Assembly (NCBI GenBank): GCA_036794395.1
Contig: DAIRGS010000173.1
Coordinates: forward strand, 1 to 15,019
Direction of reading: 5' to 3'
From: DASXMX01 sp036794395
GTDB lineage: Bacteria; Planctomycetota; Phycisphaerae; Tepidisphaerales; Tepidisphaeraceae
Length of the DNA stretch: 15,019 nt
The notes beneath the pieces were generated by a model. It was not told where the DNA came from. It did no database searches and worked only from the letters and a program-made list of their open reading frames with translations. Both the position numbers and the translations under genes were made by a program. How positions within the stretch are numbered: the first letter of the stretch is position 1; each line of letters begins with the position of its first letter. Of this stretch, positions 1-5,845 are shown piece by piece.

Positions 1-1422
1 GTACCCGTCGAGTTTTTTGTCGTCCATCGTGGCGACGGCGCGCTCGAGGTAGCCGGGGAGGAGCTGGTCATCGTAGTCGAGGGGTTTGTAGAACTCGGTG
101 TCGGACTGCTCGACGGCTTTGCGGTGGAGGCCGGAGCAGTGGGTGATGTCGGGTTCTTCCCCAGTACAGATCAGGGGGAGGTTGTAGCGGGCGGCGAGGC
201 CCTCGGCGTAGTCGGTCGGGCCATCGACGAGCAGGATGGTTTTAAATTTGCGATAGGTTTGGGAGGCGACGGAGCTAATGGCCTGATCGAGGGATTCGAT
301 CGGCATGCCTTTGTGGATGCGGACGCCGACGGTGACGCGGGCCTCATCGGATTGGAGGCTGGTGTGGGTGAGGTCGGCGAGGGTCTGGCCGTAGGTTTGG
401 CGGTAGCCGGCTTCGAGGGAGAGATCCTGGACGGATTGGAGGCAGGCCATGGGGTCAAGGTTCTGGGCCCACATGATGCCGCGATAGGAAGCCTCGGCGA
501 GGTTCTGGGGATCTTCGTTCCAGTCGATGAGTGAGCCGTTGACGCCTTCGTGGACGAAGGAAGCGACGCCGCAGGATCGGGTGACAACGACGGGAAGGCC
601 GCAACTCAGAGCCTCCGCGGCGGTCATGAGGAAGCCTTCGCGCTTGCTGTTGCCCAGGAGGACGTGCGCGCCTTCGAGGCGATGGCGGTAGCTGAAGGGA
701 TCGAAATCGAGAGGGCGGAGATCGAGGCGATCGAGGACGTTTAGTTTTTTGGCCAGGGCGAGGAACTTTTCCATCGTCTGCGCCTGGATCTTGCGCGTGT
801 AGGGCAGGCCGGCGGTTTCTGCGCCGGTCCAGGCGCGGACGATCAGGCGCTTGTCCATCGCCAGGAGATAAGGGAGGCTGAGCAGACCTTTGGATTCGAG
901 CGGGCGGCCCATCCACGCGACGACGAGGCGATGGGGATCGCGCTGGCCGCGGGCGACGGTCCATTCGGTGACAGGGGGCGGCAGGATGCCGGCGATCTGG
1001 TGGTCGCCGGCCTCGATCCAGGGGCGGTAGCGGCCAAGGACTTGATCGGAAACCCCGGCGATCGTCAGGCCTTTCATCGAGCCGTACGTTTTGCTGACGT
1101 AGCGCCAGCCTTCATCGTCCCAGGAGTGAAGAATGAGCGAGGTGGGGCGGGCGGGAAGGTCGTCAATCTTGCCGTAGCTTAACACCCAGCAGGATGGATC
1201 GGCGGGGGGATCGTTGGTGATGGCGCCGACGGTGAAGCCATGCTTCTGGATGGCGGCCTCAAGCAGGGGCATGTCCTGGGACTGGCAATAGAGCGTGGTG
1301 CGCTCGCGGACCCAGGCGGGGAGGGCCTGGATCATGCGGAGGATGGCGGTTTGGGCACCACCTAAAGCCAGATTATGACTGACGATACAAGGCGCGACTT
1401 GAGGGACGAGGCCACTGCGCAT
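1..1422 (-). CDS. Two-domain glycosyltransferase (GT4-like then GT2-like), 3' end beyond window
   Basis: Reading the reverse strand from an ATG at 1422 gives 474 codons open to the window edge with no stop, so the C-terminus is missing. Residues 1 to about 340 look like a GT-B enzyme: an early glycine-rich loop (HNLALGGAQTA, from residue 16) and the retaining-GT motif EGFLMTAAE (E262 and E270, the EX7E pair), followed by GLPVVV. From about residue 361 a second domain starts (VTVGVRIHKGM) with a GT2-like first strand (LLVDGPTDY) and an acidic DYDD at 449-452, the likely metal and nucleotide-sugar site. The expected role is transfer of sugars from activated donors during surface polysaccharide or glycoprotein assembly; donor and acceptor cannot be read. 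The ribosome site before 1422 is weak and the frame stays open a little further upstream, so the start is approximate. Fold assignment is fairly sure, substrate unknown. Confidence 0.85.
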   Translation of the reverse strand, partial: MRSGLVPQVAPCIVSHNLALGGAQTAILRMIQALPAWVRERTTLYCQSQDMPLLEAAIQKHGFTVGAITNDPPADPSCWVLSYGKIDDLPARPTSLILHSWDDEGWRYVSKTYGSMKGLTIAGVSDQVLGRYRPWIEAGDHQIAGILPPPVTEWTVARGQRDPHRLVVAWMGRPLESKGLLSLPYLLAMDKRLIVRAWTGAETAGLPYTRKIQAQTMEKFLALAKKLNVLDRLDLRPLDFDPFSYRHRLEGAHVLLGNSKREGFLMTAAEALSCGLPVVVTRSCGVASFVHEGVNGSLIDWNEDPQNLAEASYRGIMWAQNLDPMACLQSVQDLSLEAGYRQTYGQTLADLTHTSLQSDEARVTVGVRIHKGMPIESLDQAISSVASQTYRKFKTILLVDGPTDYAEGLAARYNLPLICTGEEPDITHCSGLHRKAVEQSDTEFYKPLDYDDQLLPGYLERAVATMDDKKLDGY

Positions 1423-1502
1423 GGGTCGGTTCTCGCTGGGGGTTCGGTGACTAAAATCACTCCGCCGATTGGGTTCCGGAGGTTAGGTCGTTGGAGGCCG
1501 GT

Positions 1503-1526
1503 CAGATATTTCGCGCGAAGTATCTG
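1503..1526. promoter_or_regulatory. 24-base near-perfect palindrome, possible operator
   Basis: The two halves pair at 11 of 12 positions around a CGCGCG centre (core AGATATTTCGCGCGAAGT plus flanks); the only mispaired couple is t1509/g1520. It lies between two divergently transcribed genes, where a dimeric regulator could bind. There is no T-tract, so it is not an obvious terminator. The regulatory role is inference. Confidence 0.35.
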
Positions 1527-1598
1527 CGGGGCAACGAACGACTCAGATTAATGTAGCACGACAGGTGGGGCAATGTTGTTCGGAGGGACGAAAAGAGG

Positions 1599-1630
1599 TT
1601 CACCACGGAGGCACGGAGGGCACGGAGGCG
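1599..1630. repeat. CACGGAG-type short-period repeat (single arm)
   Basis: TTCACCACGG followed by three CACGGAGG-like units with a period of 8-9 bases. It is the same family as the arms at 5120-5180 and 5269-5329 and the relatives near 6867, 8753, 11071 and 14905. No matching inverted arm is visible nearby, so this looks like a solo half-element. Confidence 0.7.
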
Positions 1631-1721
1631 CGCTCAAATTAGGAAGCGGGTTCCGGGCGAGACTTGGGGTGAAGAGAAAATGGATTGGGTGGCGGAGTTG
1701 GAGGATTGATGGGAAATTGGG

Positions 1722-1753
1722 CTGGCCGTCACGCGCTGGAAGCCCGTGTCACG
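1722..1753 (+). repeat. Dispersed 32-base repeat, copy A
   Basis: Matches 30 of 32 bases of the reverse complement of 13355-13386; the mismatches fall at the 8th and 13th bases. The core is an 8-base inverted repeat around GGA (CACGCGCT/AGCCCGTG, one mispair in this copy). This copy is intergenic, whereas the second lies inside a lipoprotein gene. Confidence 0.8.
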
Positions 1754-1872
1754 ACTGGGGATTGTGGGTTGCGGGAGAGGTGGGGGTTGCACATAATCCG
1801 CCGCTCGAATGGCGGATGTGGTTGAGGCGTGTTTCACTTGTTAAAAATTTGAAGTCTTAAGGAGTGTAGCAG

Positions 1873-2805
1873 ATGAGCTTTCGATCTTTGAGTTTGGCGG
1901 CTGTTGGCGCGGCGGTGGCGCTGTGCGCGGGTGATGCATCGGCGGCGGCGGTTCCGGTGGAGGTGGATTGCAGTTCGATCAATGCGATTCAGACTTACAA
2001 CGTGGGCGAGGCCGCGACGGACCAGGCGTACCTGCTGGTGACTGGGACGGCGGATGGGAAGCCGATCAGCGGACGTTTCCCGCAGACGGGAACGTGGCCA
2101 GCCGGGGCCAAGCAGGCGCCGGTGGAGAACAAGAGGCCGGTTGAGCTGTGGAAGGGGCAGCTTGATGATGGGCATTATGTTCTGCTGACGGTGGTGCTGA
2201 TGCAGGGCAAGGGCGACGATGCCGGGAAGGCCAAGGAATTTTTGAGCAAGCTTGAAGGGGCCGAGAAGAGTGTTGCAGGTTTGTCCAAGCCCACGCTGGC
2301 TTCGGCCGATGAGCTTAAGAAACTGTCCACGGAAAAGACCAAGGCCGATCAGACCGTGGTCAGCAAGATCACGGATATTTTCTCGCGCGAGAAGAACACG
2401 GATCATTTTGGGGCGGAATTCACGCTGGTTGTGTGGAATAACAACGGCAAGATGCTGAAGCGACTCGATCCGGTGGGGCTCACGTTTGGCGAGCATAATG
2501 GTCTGGATGTAAAGATTTACACCAAGCTGAAGAACTCGCGTAACAACGTGATCAATAAGAATGAGAAGGGCCAGTTTGAGATGGTTCAGTTCGAGCCGAC
2601 CAATGACGACTCGACTGAAATTCGCGTGAAGGGGCTTGAGACCGAGTATATCCCGCAGCCGGGTGGGGCCAATCCGTTGCGGCATGTGACGGATTATCTG
2701 GTGGGCGTGACGGTGAAGGCTGGCGGAAAGGCGCTCACCTGGACCCCCGAGGATCAGCAGAACAATGCGGATGCGATCCACGTTTATTGGAATTTCGCGG
2801 ATTGA
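1873..2805 (+). CDS. Secreted protein of unknown function
   Basis: This is a 310-residue protein. The N-terminus is a typical Sec signal peptide (an arginine, a hydrophobic run, then cleavage probably after DASA near residue 24). I do not recognise the mature protein. Its predicted features are an alanine/lysine-rich, probably helical middle (about 115-160, with many K and E) and strand-like stretches on either side, for example EFTLVVWNNNGKM and YLVGVTVKAGGKALTW. It has no Cys-pair motif, lipobox or obvious catalytic triad; the only cysteines are one in the signal peptide and one near residue 33. Start choice is firm: AAGGAG lies about 8 bases before the ATG. A strong terminator follows the stop, so it is probably a single-gene unit expressed to a periplasmic or extracellular product. 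Confidence 0.85.
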   Translation: MSFRSLSLAAVGAAVALCAGDASAAAVPVEVDCSSINAIQTYNVGEAATDQAYLLVTGTADGKPISGRFPQTGTWPAGAKQAPVENKRPVELWKGQLDDGHYVLLTVVLMQGKGDDAGKAKEFLSKLEGAEKSVAGLSKPTLASADELKKLSTEKTKADQTVVSKITDIFSREKNTDHFGAEFTLVVWNNNGKMLKRLDPVGLTFGEHNGLDVKIYTKLKNSRNNVINKNEKGQFEMVQFEPTNDDSTEIRVKGLETEYIPQPGGANPLRHVTDYLVGVTVKAGGKALTWTPEDQQNNADAIHVYWNFAD

Positions 2806-2833
2806 GTGGACGCGTTAGTTGCATTTGATTTAA

Positions 2834-2868
2834 GAAAAGGCGGCGCCCGTTTGGGTGCCGCCTTCTTT
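2834..2868 (+). terminator. Rho-independent terminator
   Basis: The stem AAGGCGGCGCCC (2837-2848) pairs with GGGTGCCGCCTT (2853-2864), leaving a GTTT loop and one G-T wobble, and CTTT follows. It starts about 30 bases after the stop of the secreted-protein gene. The A-rich 5' flank lets it work partly in the other direction, towards the convergent thioredoxin-like gene. Confidence 0.9.
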
Positions 2869-2938
2869 AATGGGTGAGGTTGGTTGGGACTGTGGGGCGG
2901 GGTCACAAATGGAATTGCTCTGCGGGAATCCTCGATAT

Positions 2939-3020
2939 TGTCATCCTGGAGCGAAGCGAAGGATCTGAAATTCGAGCGATTTGCCGGCTAACTGATCCTT
3001 CGCTTCGCTCCAGGATGACA
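2939..3020. repeat. Perfect 27-base inverted repeat with 28-base spacer
   Basis: The arms 2939-2965 and 2994-3020 are exact reverse complements (core CATCCTGGAGCGAAGCGAAG). The element lies between two convergent genes (ends at 2805 and 3066), so transcripts from either side would form a long hairpin. The element type is common as a short dispersed repeat in several bacterial genomes and often yields a spurious open frame, as it does here at 2874-3089. Confidence 0.9.
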
Positions 3021-3065
3021 CTGGGCGGATTATCCAATAGTGGATTTCAACCGACCAATATGGAA

Positions 3066-3635
3066 TTAGTCGCCATGCTTGCGGCGTAACCTGGCGCTCA
3101 GGCGAAGCATGAGGTGGACTCGTTCGAACTCATCGAGCCAGTCGGCGAGGGTCTCGGCTAATTCGCCCTGATCGGGTGGGGCGATGGCAATGGGGCAGGA
3201 AGCGCCCAACTGAGTGGCGGCCAGCTTGCGATAGCGGTGGATGGAGCGATCGCCGAAGGTGGAGCATAGTTCGAAATCTTCCGCCATGAACAGGGCGACG
3301 GGGACGCGGTCGCCGGCGTTGATGCGGATCTGTTCGGCGAGGTCGCGGTGGGCATCACGATCGATAAGGCGTAAATTGATGTGCGTGGGGTTTGCTTCGG
3401 CGATGCGCTGGAGCAGGGGGCACTGCTGAACGCAGTCGCCGCACCAGATACCGCTGACGACCAGGACGTTCATCTGGCGAACGAAGCCGCCGGCGAGTTC
3501 GCGCTGGCGATCGGTGAGATGCGTGGCATCATAGACCTGCTTCCAGCGGCGCTGCTGCTCTTCGGTGCCGGTTTGAACGTAACTGGAATAGGGTTGGGCG
3601 GCGGCGAATTTGTCAGCAAGATAGGTGGCGTTCAT
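3066..3635 (-). CDS. Thioredoxin-family protein with WCGDC active site
   Basis: This 189-residue, apparently cytoplasmic protein has no signal peptide. About 55 N-terminal helical residues precede a thioredoxin fold: strand MNVLVVSGI, then the redox motif WCGDC at 64-68 (C65 and C68) with a further C72-P73, then the cis-proline element (DRVPVALF). The variant CGDC, not CGPC, is typical of a thioredoxin-like subfamily of uncertain substrate. Likely role: thiol-disulfide exchange or thioredoxin-like chaperoning. The start is supported by GGAG about 7 bases upstream. It is transcribed divergently from the sigma factor, with only about 110 bases between them, so the two may share a control region. 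Target and partner are unknown. Confidence 0.85.
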   Translation of the reverse strand: MNATYLADKFAAAQPYSSYVQTGTEEQQRRWKQVYDATHLTDRQRELAGGFVRQMNVLVVSGIWCGDCVQQCPLLQRIAEANPTHINLRLIDRDAHRDLAEQIRINAGDRVPVALFMAEDFELCSTFGDRSIHRYRKLAATQLGASCPIAIAPPDQGELAETLADWLDEFERVHLMLRLSARLRRKHGD

Positions 3636-3746
3636 TGGACTTACTCCGAAAGAAAAAGATATTAGGCGCGAATAAATGGGCCGGTTAAGCAGTCTGGATG
3701 TGAGCGGTTAGATGGGAATGGGGAGCATCGAGCAAAGGGAAGCACG

Positions 3747-4271
3747 TTGGTAGCGCATGAAACGACGGAGCGATTTGAATCGACCGTGCTGGTTCATCTG
3801 GACGCGGCGTACAACCTCGCGCGCTGGCTGAACCGGAGCGATCACGATGCACAGGATGTGGTGCAGGATGCGTGTGTGCGGGCGTTTCGGGCGTTCGATC
3901 AGTTTCGCGGGGGTGATGCGCGAGCGTGGCTATTGACGATCGTGAGGAACACGTCCTTTTCATTGAAGAGCGGACGGAAGCCGGTGGTGGAACTGAACGA
4001 GGAAATCCACGAGACGGCTGATGATCAGCTCGATCCGCATTTGATTGCGTCGCGGGCTTCGGATGCGCGGCGCGTGCGAGAGGCCATAGAGGAGCTGGCG
4101 GAGGAATTGCGGAGCGTGATTGTGCTGCGCGAGATGGAGGGGCTGTCTTACAAAGAGATCGCGGGAGTGCTTGGAGTGCCGATCGGGACGGTAATGTCGC
4201 GGTTGTCACGCGGGCGTGAGAAGCTGGCGGAGAAGTTGTCGGAGCCGGAACCGGCCAGGAGGAATTCATGA
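3747..4271 (+). CDS. ECF-type RNA polymerase sigma factor
   Basis: A 174-residue sigma-70 family protein with only regions 2 and 4, the ECF layout. Region 2 spans roughly residues 13-75 (LDAAYNLARWL, then DAQDVVQDACVRAFRAF and RAWLLTIVRNT). Region 4 spans roughly 112-165 and contains the helix-turn-helix LSYKEIAGVLGVPIGTVMSR. The start is taken as TTG at 3747 with AGGGA a few bases upstream; the only nearby ATG (3757) is out of frame. The gene overlaps the anti-sigma gene by 4 bases (ATGA), so translation is coupled and stoichiometry controlled. Its product should direct polymerase to stress or metal-responsive promoters when the anti-sigma factor releases it. The cupredoxin and phosphatase genes downstream are the natural first targets. 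Confidence 0.92.
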   Translation: MVAHETTERFESTVLVHLDAAYNLARWLNRSDHDAQDVVQDACVRAFRAFDQFRGGDARAWLLTIVRNTSFSLKSGRKPVVELNEEIHETADDQLDPHLIASRASDARRVREAIEELAEELRSVIVLREMEGLSYKEIAGVLGVPIGTVMSRLSRGREKLAEKLSEPEPARRNS

Positions 4272-5080
4272 ACTGCCGGGATGTTGGCGAACTGGTTCAC
4301 GCATACGCGGATGACGAGCTGGATCTGGTTTCGGCGCGGCAGGTGGATGAGCACTTACAGGTATGCGCGGCGTGCAGGCGTCGATTGGAGGGGGTGCGGG
4401 CGGTGAAAAGTGCGGTGATGAATGGCGGGGAATATTTTAAGGCGCCGGCGGAGCTTCGGGGGCGGGTGATGTCGGTCATACTTGCGGAGGAGAGCATTTT
4501 GACCAACGCCCTCACCCCAACCCTCTCCCGGAGGGAGAGGGGGCAGGAGGGACGNNNNNNNNNNCGGCGGTTTGGGTGGGGCATGTGGTCGATGGCAGTT
4601 GCGGCGGCGATTGTGTTGACGGTGGGGCTGTTCGCGTCTTTGCGGGGGTCGGGGGAAAATCCGATCGTGGCGGAGGTATTGACGGCGCATTTGCGGTCGA
4701 TGCAGGCGGGGCATTTGATGGATGTGGTGTCGACGGATCAGCATACGGTGAAGCCGTGGTTTGATAGTCGGGTGGATTTTTCGCCGCCCGTGCGGCAACT
4801 TGAATCAAGCGATTTTCCGCTGCTGGGGGGCCGGTTGGATTACCTGGAGAATCGGCCGGTGGCGGCGCTGATCTATGGGCGCGCGAAGCACACGATCAAT
4901 CTATTTGTGTGGCCGGGCGAAGATGGTAGCGGGGCAACGGAGCGGCGGGGCATGAACCTTGTGCACTGGACGGCAGGGGGGATGACGTTCTGGGCGATTT
5001 CTGATTTGAACGCGGGGGAACTGGAGCGATTTGCGCAACTCGTTCGCGATGAGCCGGCGGCGACGAATCCGTCGCATTAG
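4268..5080 (+). CDS. Zinc-finger transmembrane anti-sigma factor, interrupted by repeat and N gap
   Basis: About 270 residues. The N-terminal cytoplasmic zinc-binding anti-sigma domain has C3 and the H29-x3-C33-x2-C36 motif (EHLQVCAAC). A membrane segment lies at about 106-125 (MWSMAVAAAIVLTVGLF). The periplasmic part contains stretches I recall as strongly conserved in proteobacterial anti-sigma factors (DQHTVKPWFDSRVDFSPPV, GGRLDYLENRPVAALIYG, INLFVWPG). It should sequester the preceding ECF factor and release it on an envelope signal. Oddity: residues about 80-95 (ALTPTLSRRERGQEG) are encoded by an intergenic-type palindromic repeat, followed at once by ten N. The frame is continuous only if the gap length is a multiple that preserves it, as ten N happens to do. 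The true linker length is therefore uncertain, and so is whether the gene is intact. Confidence 0.88.
   Translation: MNCRDVGELVHAYADDELDLVSARQVDEHLQVCAACRRRLEGVRAVKSAVMNGGEYFKAPAELRGRVMSVILAEESILTNALTPTLSRRERGQEGXXXXRRFGWGMWSMAVAAAIVLTVGLFASLRGSGENPIVAEVLTAHLRSMQAGHLMDVVSTDQHTVKPWFDSRVDFSPPVRQLESSDFPLLGGRLDYLENRPVAALIYGRAKHTINLFVWPGEDGSGATERRGMNLVHWTAGGMTFWAISDLNAGELERFAQLVRDEPAATNPSH
4502..4552. repeat. Palindromic CCCTCTCCC/GGGAGAGGG repeat inside the anti-sigma gene
   Basis: CCCTCTCCC and GGGAGAGGG form a 9-base hairpin around GGA, embedded in CCTCACCCCAA...GGCAGGAGG. This is a widespread intergenic repeat whose translation (LTPTLSRRERGQEG) often appears in annotated proteins. Here it is in frame between the zinc domain and the membrane helix. 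Confidence 0.85.
4555..4564. other. Assembly gap (10 N)
   Basis: Ten undetermined bases directly follow the palindromic repeat. Such gaps usually arise where a repeat stops assembly, and the length may be arbitrary rather than measured. Confidence 0.95.
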
Positions 5081-5119
5081 GCGAGATCGAACGACGGTGC
5101 GTTGGGGTAACCCGGACTA

Positions 5120-5329
5120 TTCACCACGGAAGCACGGCCTTCGGCTCTGAGGCTCAGGCTCGAAGAGAGGACACGGAGAAGACCAAGTCACAGGAATACT
5201 TACGCCTCAATTGCGGTCACCGTCATGAGCTACGGGTTGCGCATCCTACAGATAGATTTTCTCCGCATTTCTCCGTGTTCTCTCTTCGAGCCTGAGCCTC
5301 AGAGCCGAAGGCCGTGCCTCCGTGGTGAA
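5120..5329. repeat. 61-base inverted repeat, CACGGAG family
   Basis: Arms 5120-5180 and 5269-5329 are reverse complements with two mismatches in 61 bases and enclose an 88-base spacer. Each arm begins or ends with TTCACCACGGA and carries CCGAAGGCCGTGC and TCTCTTCGAGCCTGAGCCTC. If transcribed, it would fold into a very long hairpin between the two halves of the sigma/cupredoxin group. Confidence 0.92.
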
Positions 5330-5408
5330 CCTGAATTTTCCGGGCTCAACGGTGTGCCGAATGCCCGCAATCCCAATCTTTTGTAAACGAAACTGATTTG
5401 GAATTGAT

Positions 5409-5435
5409 GGAATAAAGCTTCGCCGCGTGCTGTCT
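5409..5435 (+). promoter_or_regulatory. Possible ECF-type promoter for the cupredoxin gene
   Basis: GGAATA (5409-5414) and GTCT (5432-5435) are separated by 17 bases, resembling the GGAAC / CGTC pattern of many ECF promoters, about 40 bases before the cupredoxin start. The match is loose and this is a guess from position and context. Confidence 0.25.
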
Positions 5436-5473
5436 GGCTATCGGATTGGTCAAACACATACAGGAGCGAAGCG

Positions 5474-5806
5474 ATGAGATTACTGAGATATGGATTGGCA
5501 GGTGCACTTTTTGCCGGGACCGCTGCGGTGGCGCGGCCTGCCGAGCCTCGGGCGGCAGCCACCATCACGATTGAGAACTTTCGATTTGCACCGGCGCAAG
5601 TAACGGTGCCCGCAGGCGCGGTGGTTCGGTGGGTGAACAAGGACGATGTGCCGCACACCGCGACCGCCAAAGGGGGCGAGCCGGCGTTCGATTCGAAAGC
5701 ACTGGATACGGATGAGGGGTTCTCGTTCGAATTCAAAAAGCCGGGGATTTACACGTATTACTGCAAAGTTCATCCGCACATGACCGGCAAGATCATTGTG
5801 AAGTAA
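5474..5806 (+). CDS. Amicyanin/plastocyanin-like cupredoxin
   Basis: A 110-residue exported type-1 copper protein. A short signal peptide (about 1-29, ending in AAA) precedes a beta-sandwich domain starting TITIENFRFAPAQVTVPAG. All four copper ligands are visible: H61 (DVPHTATA), C97, H100 and M103 (YYCKVHPHM), with the Cys-x2-His-x2-Met spacing typical of amicyanin and pseudoazurin. Expected role: single-electron carrier, or copper binding, in the periplasm. GGAG stands about 8 bases before the ATG. The metallophosphatase follows after 39 bases on the same strand, probably co-transcribed. Position downstream of an ECF/anti-sigma pair suggests induction by an envelope or metal signal, but the redox partner cannot be identified here. 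Confidence 0.92.
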   Translation: MRLLRYGLAGALFAGTAAVARPAEPRAAATITIENFRFAPAQVTVPAGAVVRWVNKDDVPHTATAKGGEPAFDSKALDTDEGFSFEFKKPGIYTYYCKVHPHMTGKIIVK

Positions 5807-5845
5807 CTCCGCATTTCTTTCACCATTTACAATAAGGAGATTCCC

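Larger units (their letters stand above)
1423..1872. other. Divergent intergenic region with palindrome and repeats
   Basis: This gap of about 450 bases separates the minus-strand glycosyltransferase from the plus-strand secreted protein. It holds a 24-base palindrome (1503-1526), a direct-type CACGGAG repeat (1599-1630), one copy of a dispersed 32-base repeat (1722-1753), and a small hairpin with 7-base arms (1796-1802 and 1811-1817). A frame at 1573-1860 is open, but its composition comes from the repeats and it resembles no protein I know. Promoters for both flanking genes should lie here; I could not identify convincing -35/-10 pairs. Confidence 0.6.
5081..5473. other. Intergenic region dominated by a large inverted repeat
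   Basis: About 390 bases between the anti-sigma and cupredoxin genes. The 5120-5329 inverted repeat fills half of it, and I see no coding potential. The last 75 bases before the cupredoxin gene are ordinary-looking sequence and probably hold its promoter and ribosome site. Confidence 0.7.

Noticed and set aside
124..534. Plus-strand frames across 124-1182
   Set aside because: Glycine/alanine/aspartate-rich shadows of the partial minus-strand glycosyltransferase.
1573..1860. Possible small protein of 95 residues
   Set aside because: Its N-terminal HGGHGG comes from the CACGGAG repeat and part from the 32-base repeat; no family features.
1834..2781. Minus-strand frame of 315 codons opposite the secreted protein
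   Set aside because: Shadow of the plus-strand gene, which has a signal peptide, ribosome site and terminator.
2874..3089. Possible small protein containing ILERSEGSE
   Set aside because: Translation of the 27-base inverted repeat, a known source of spurious genes.
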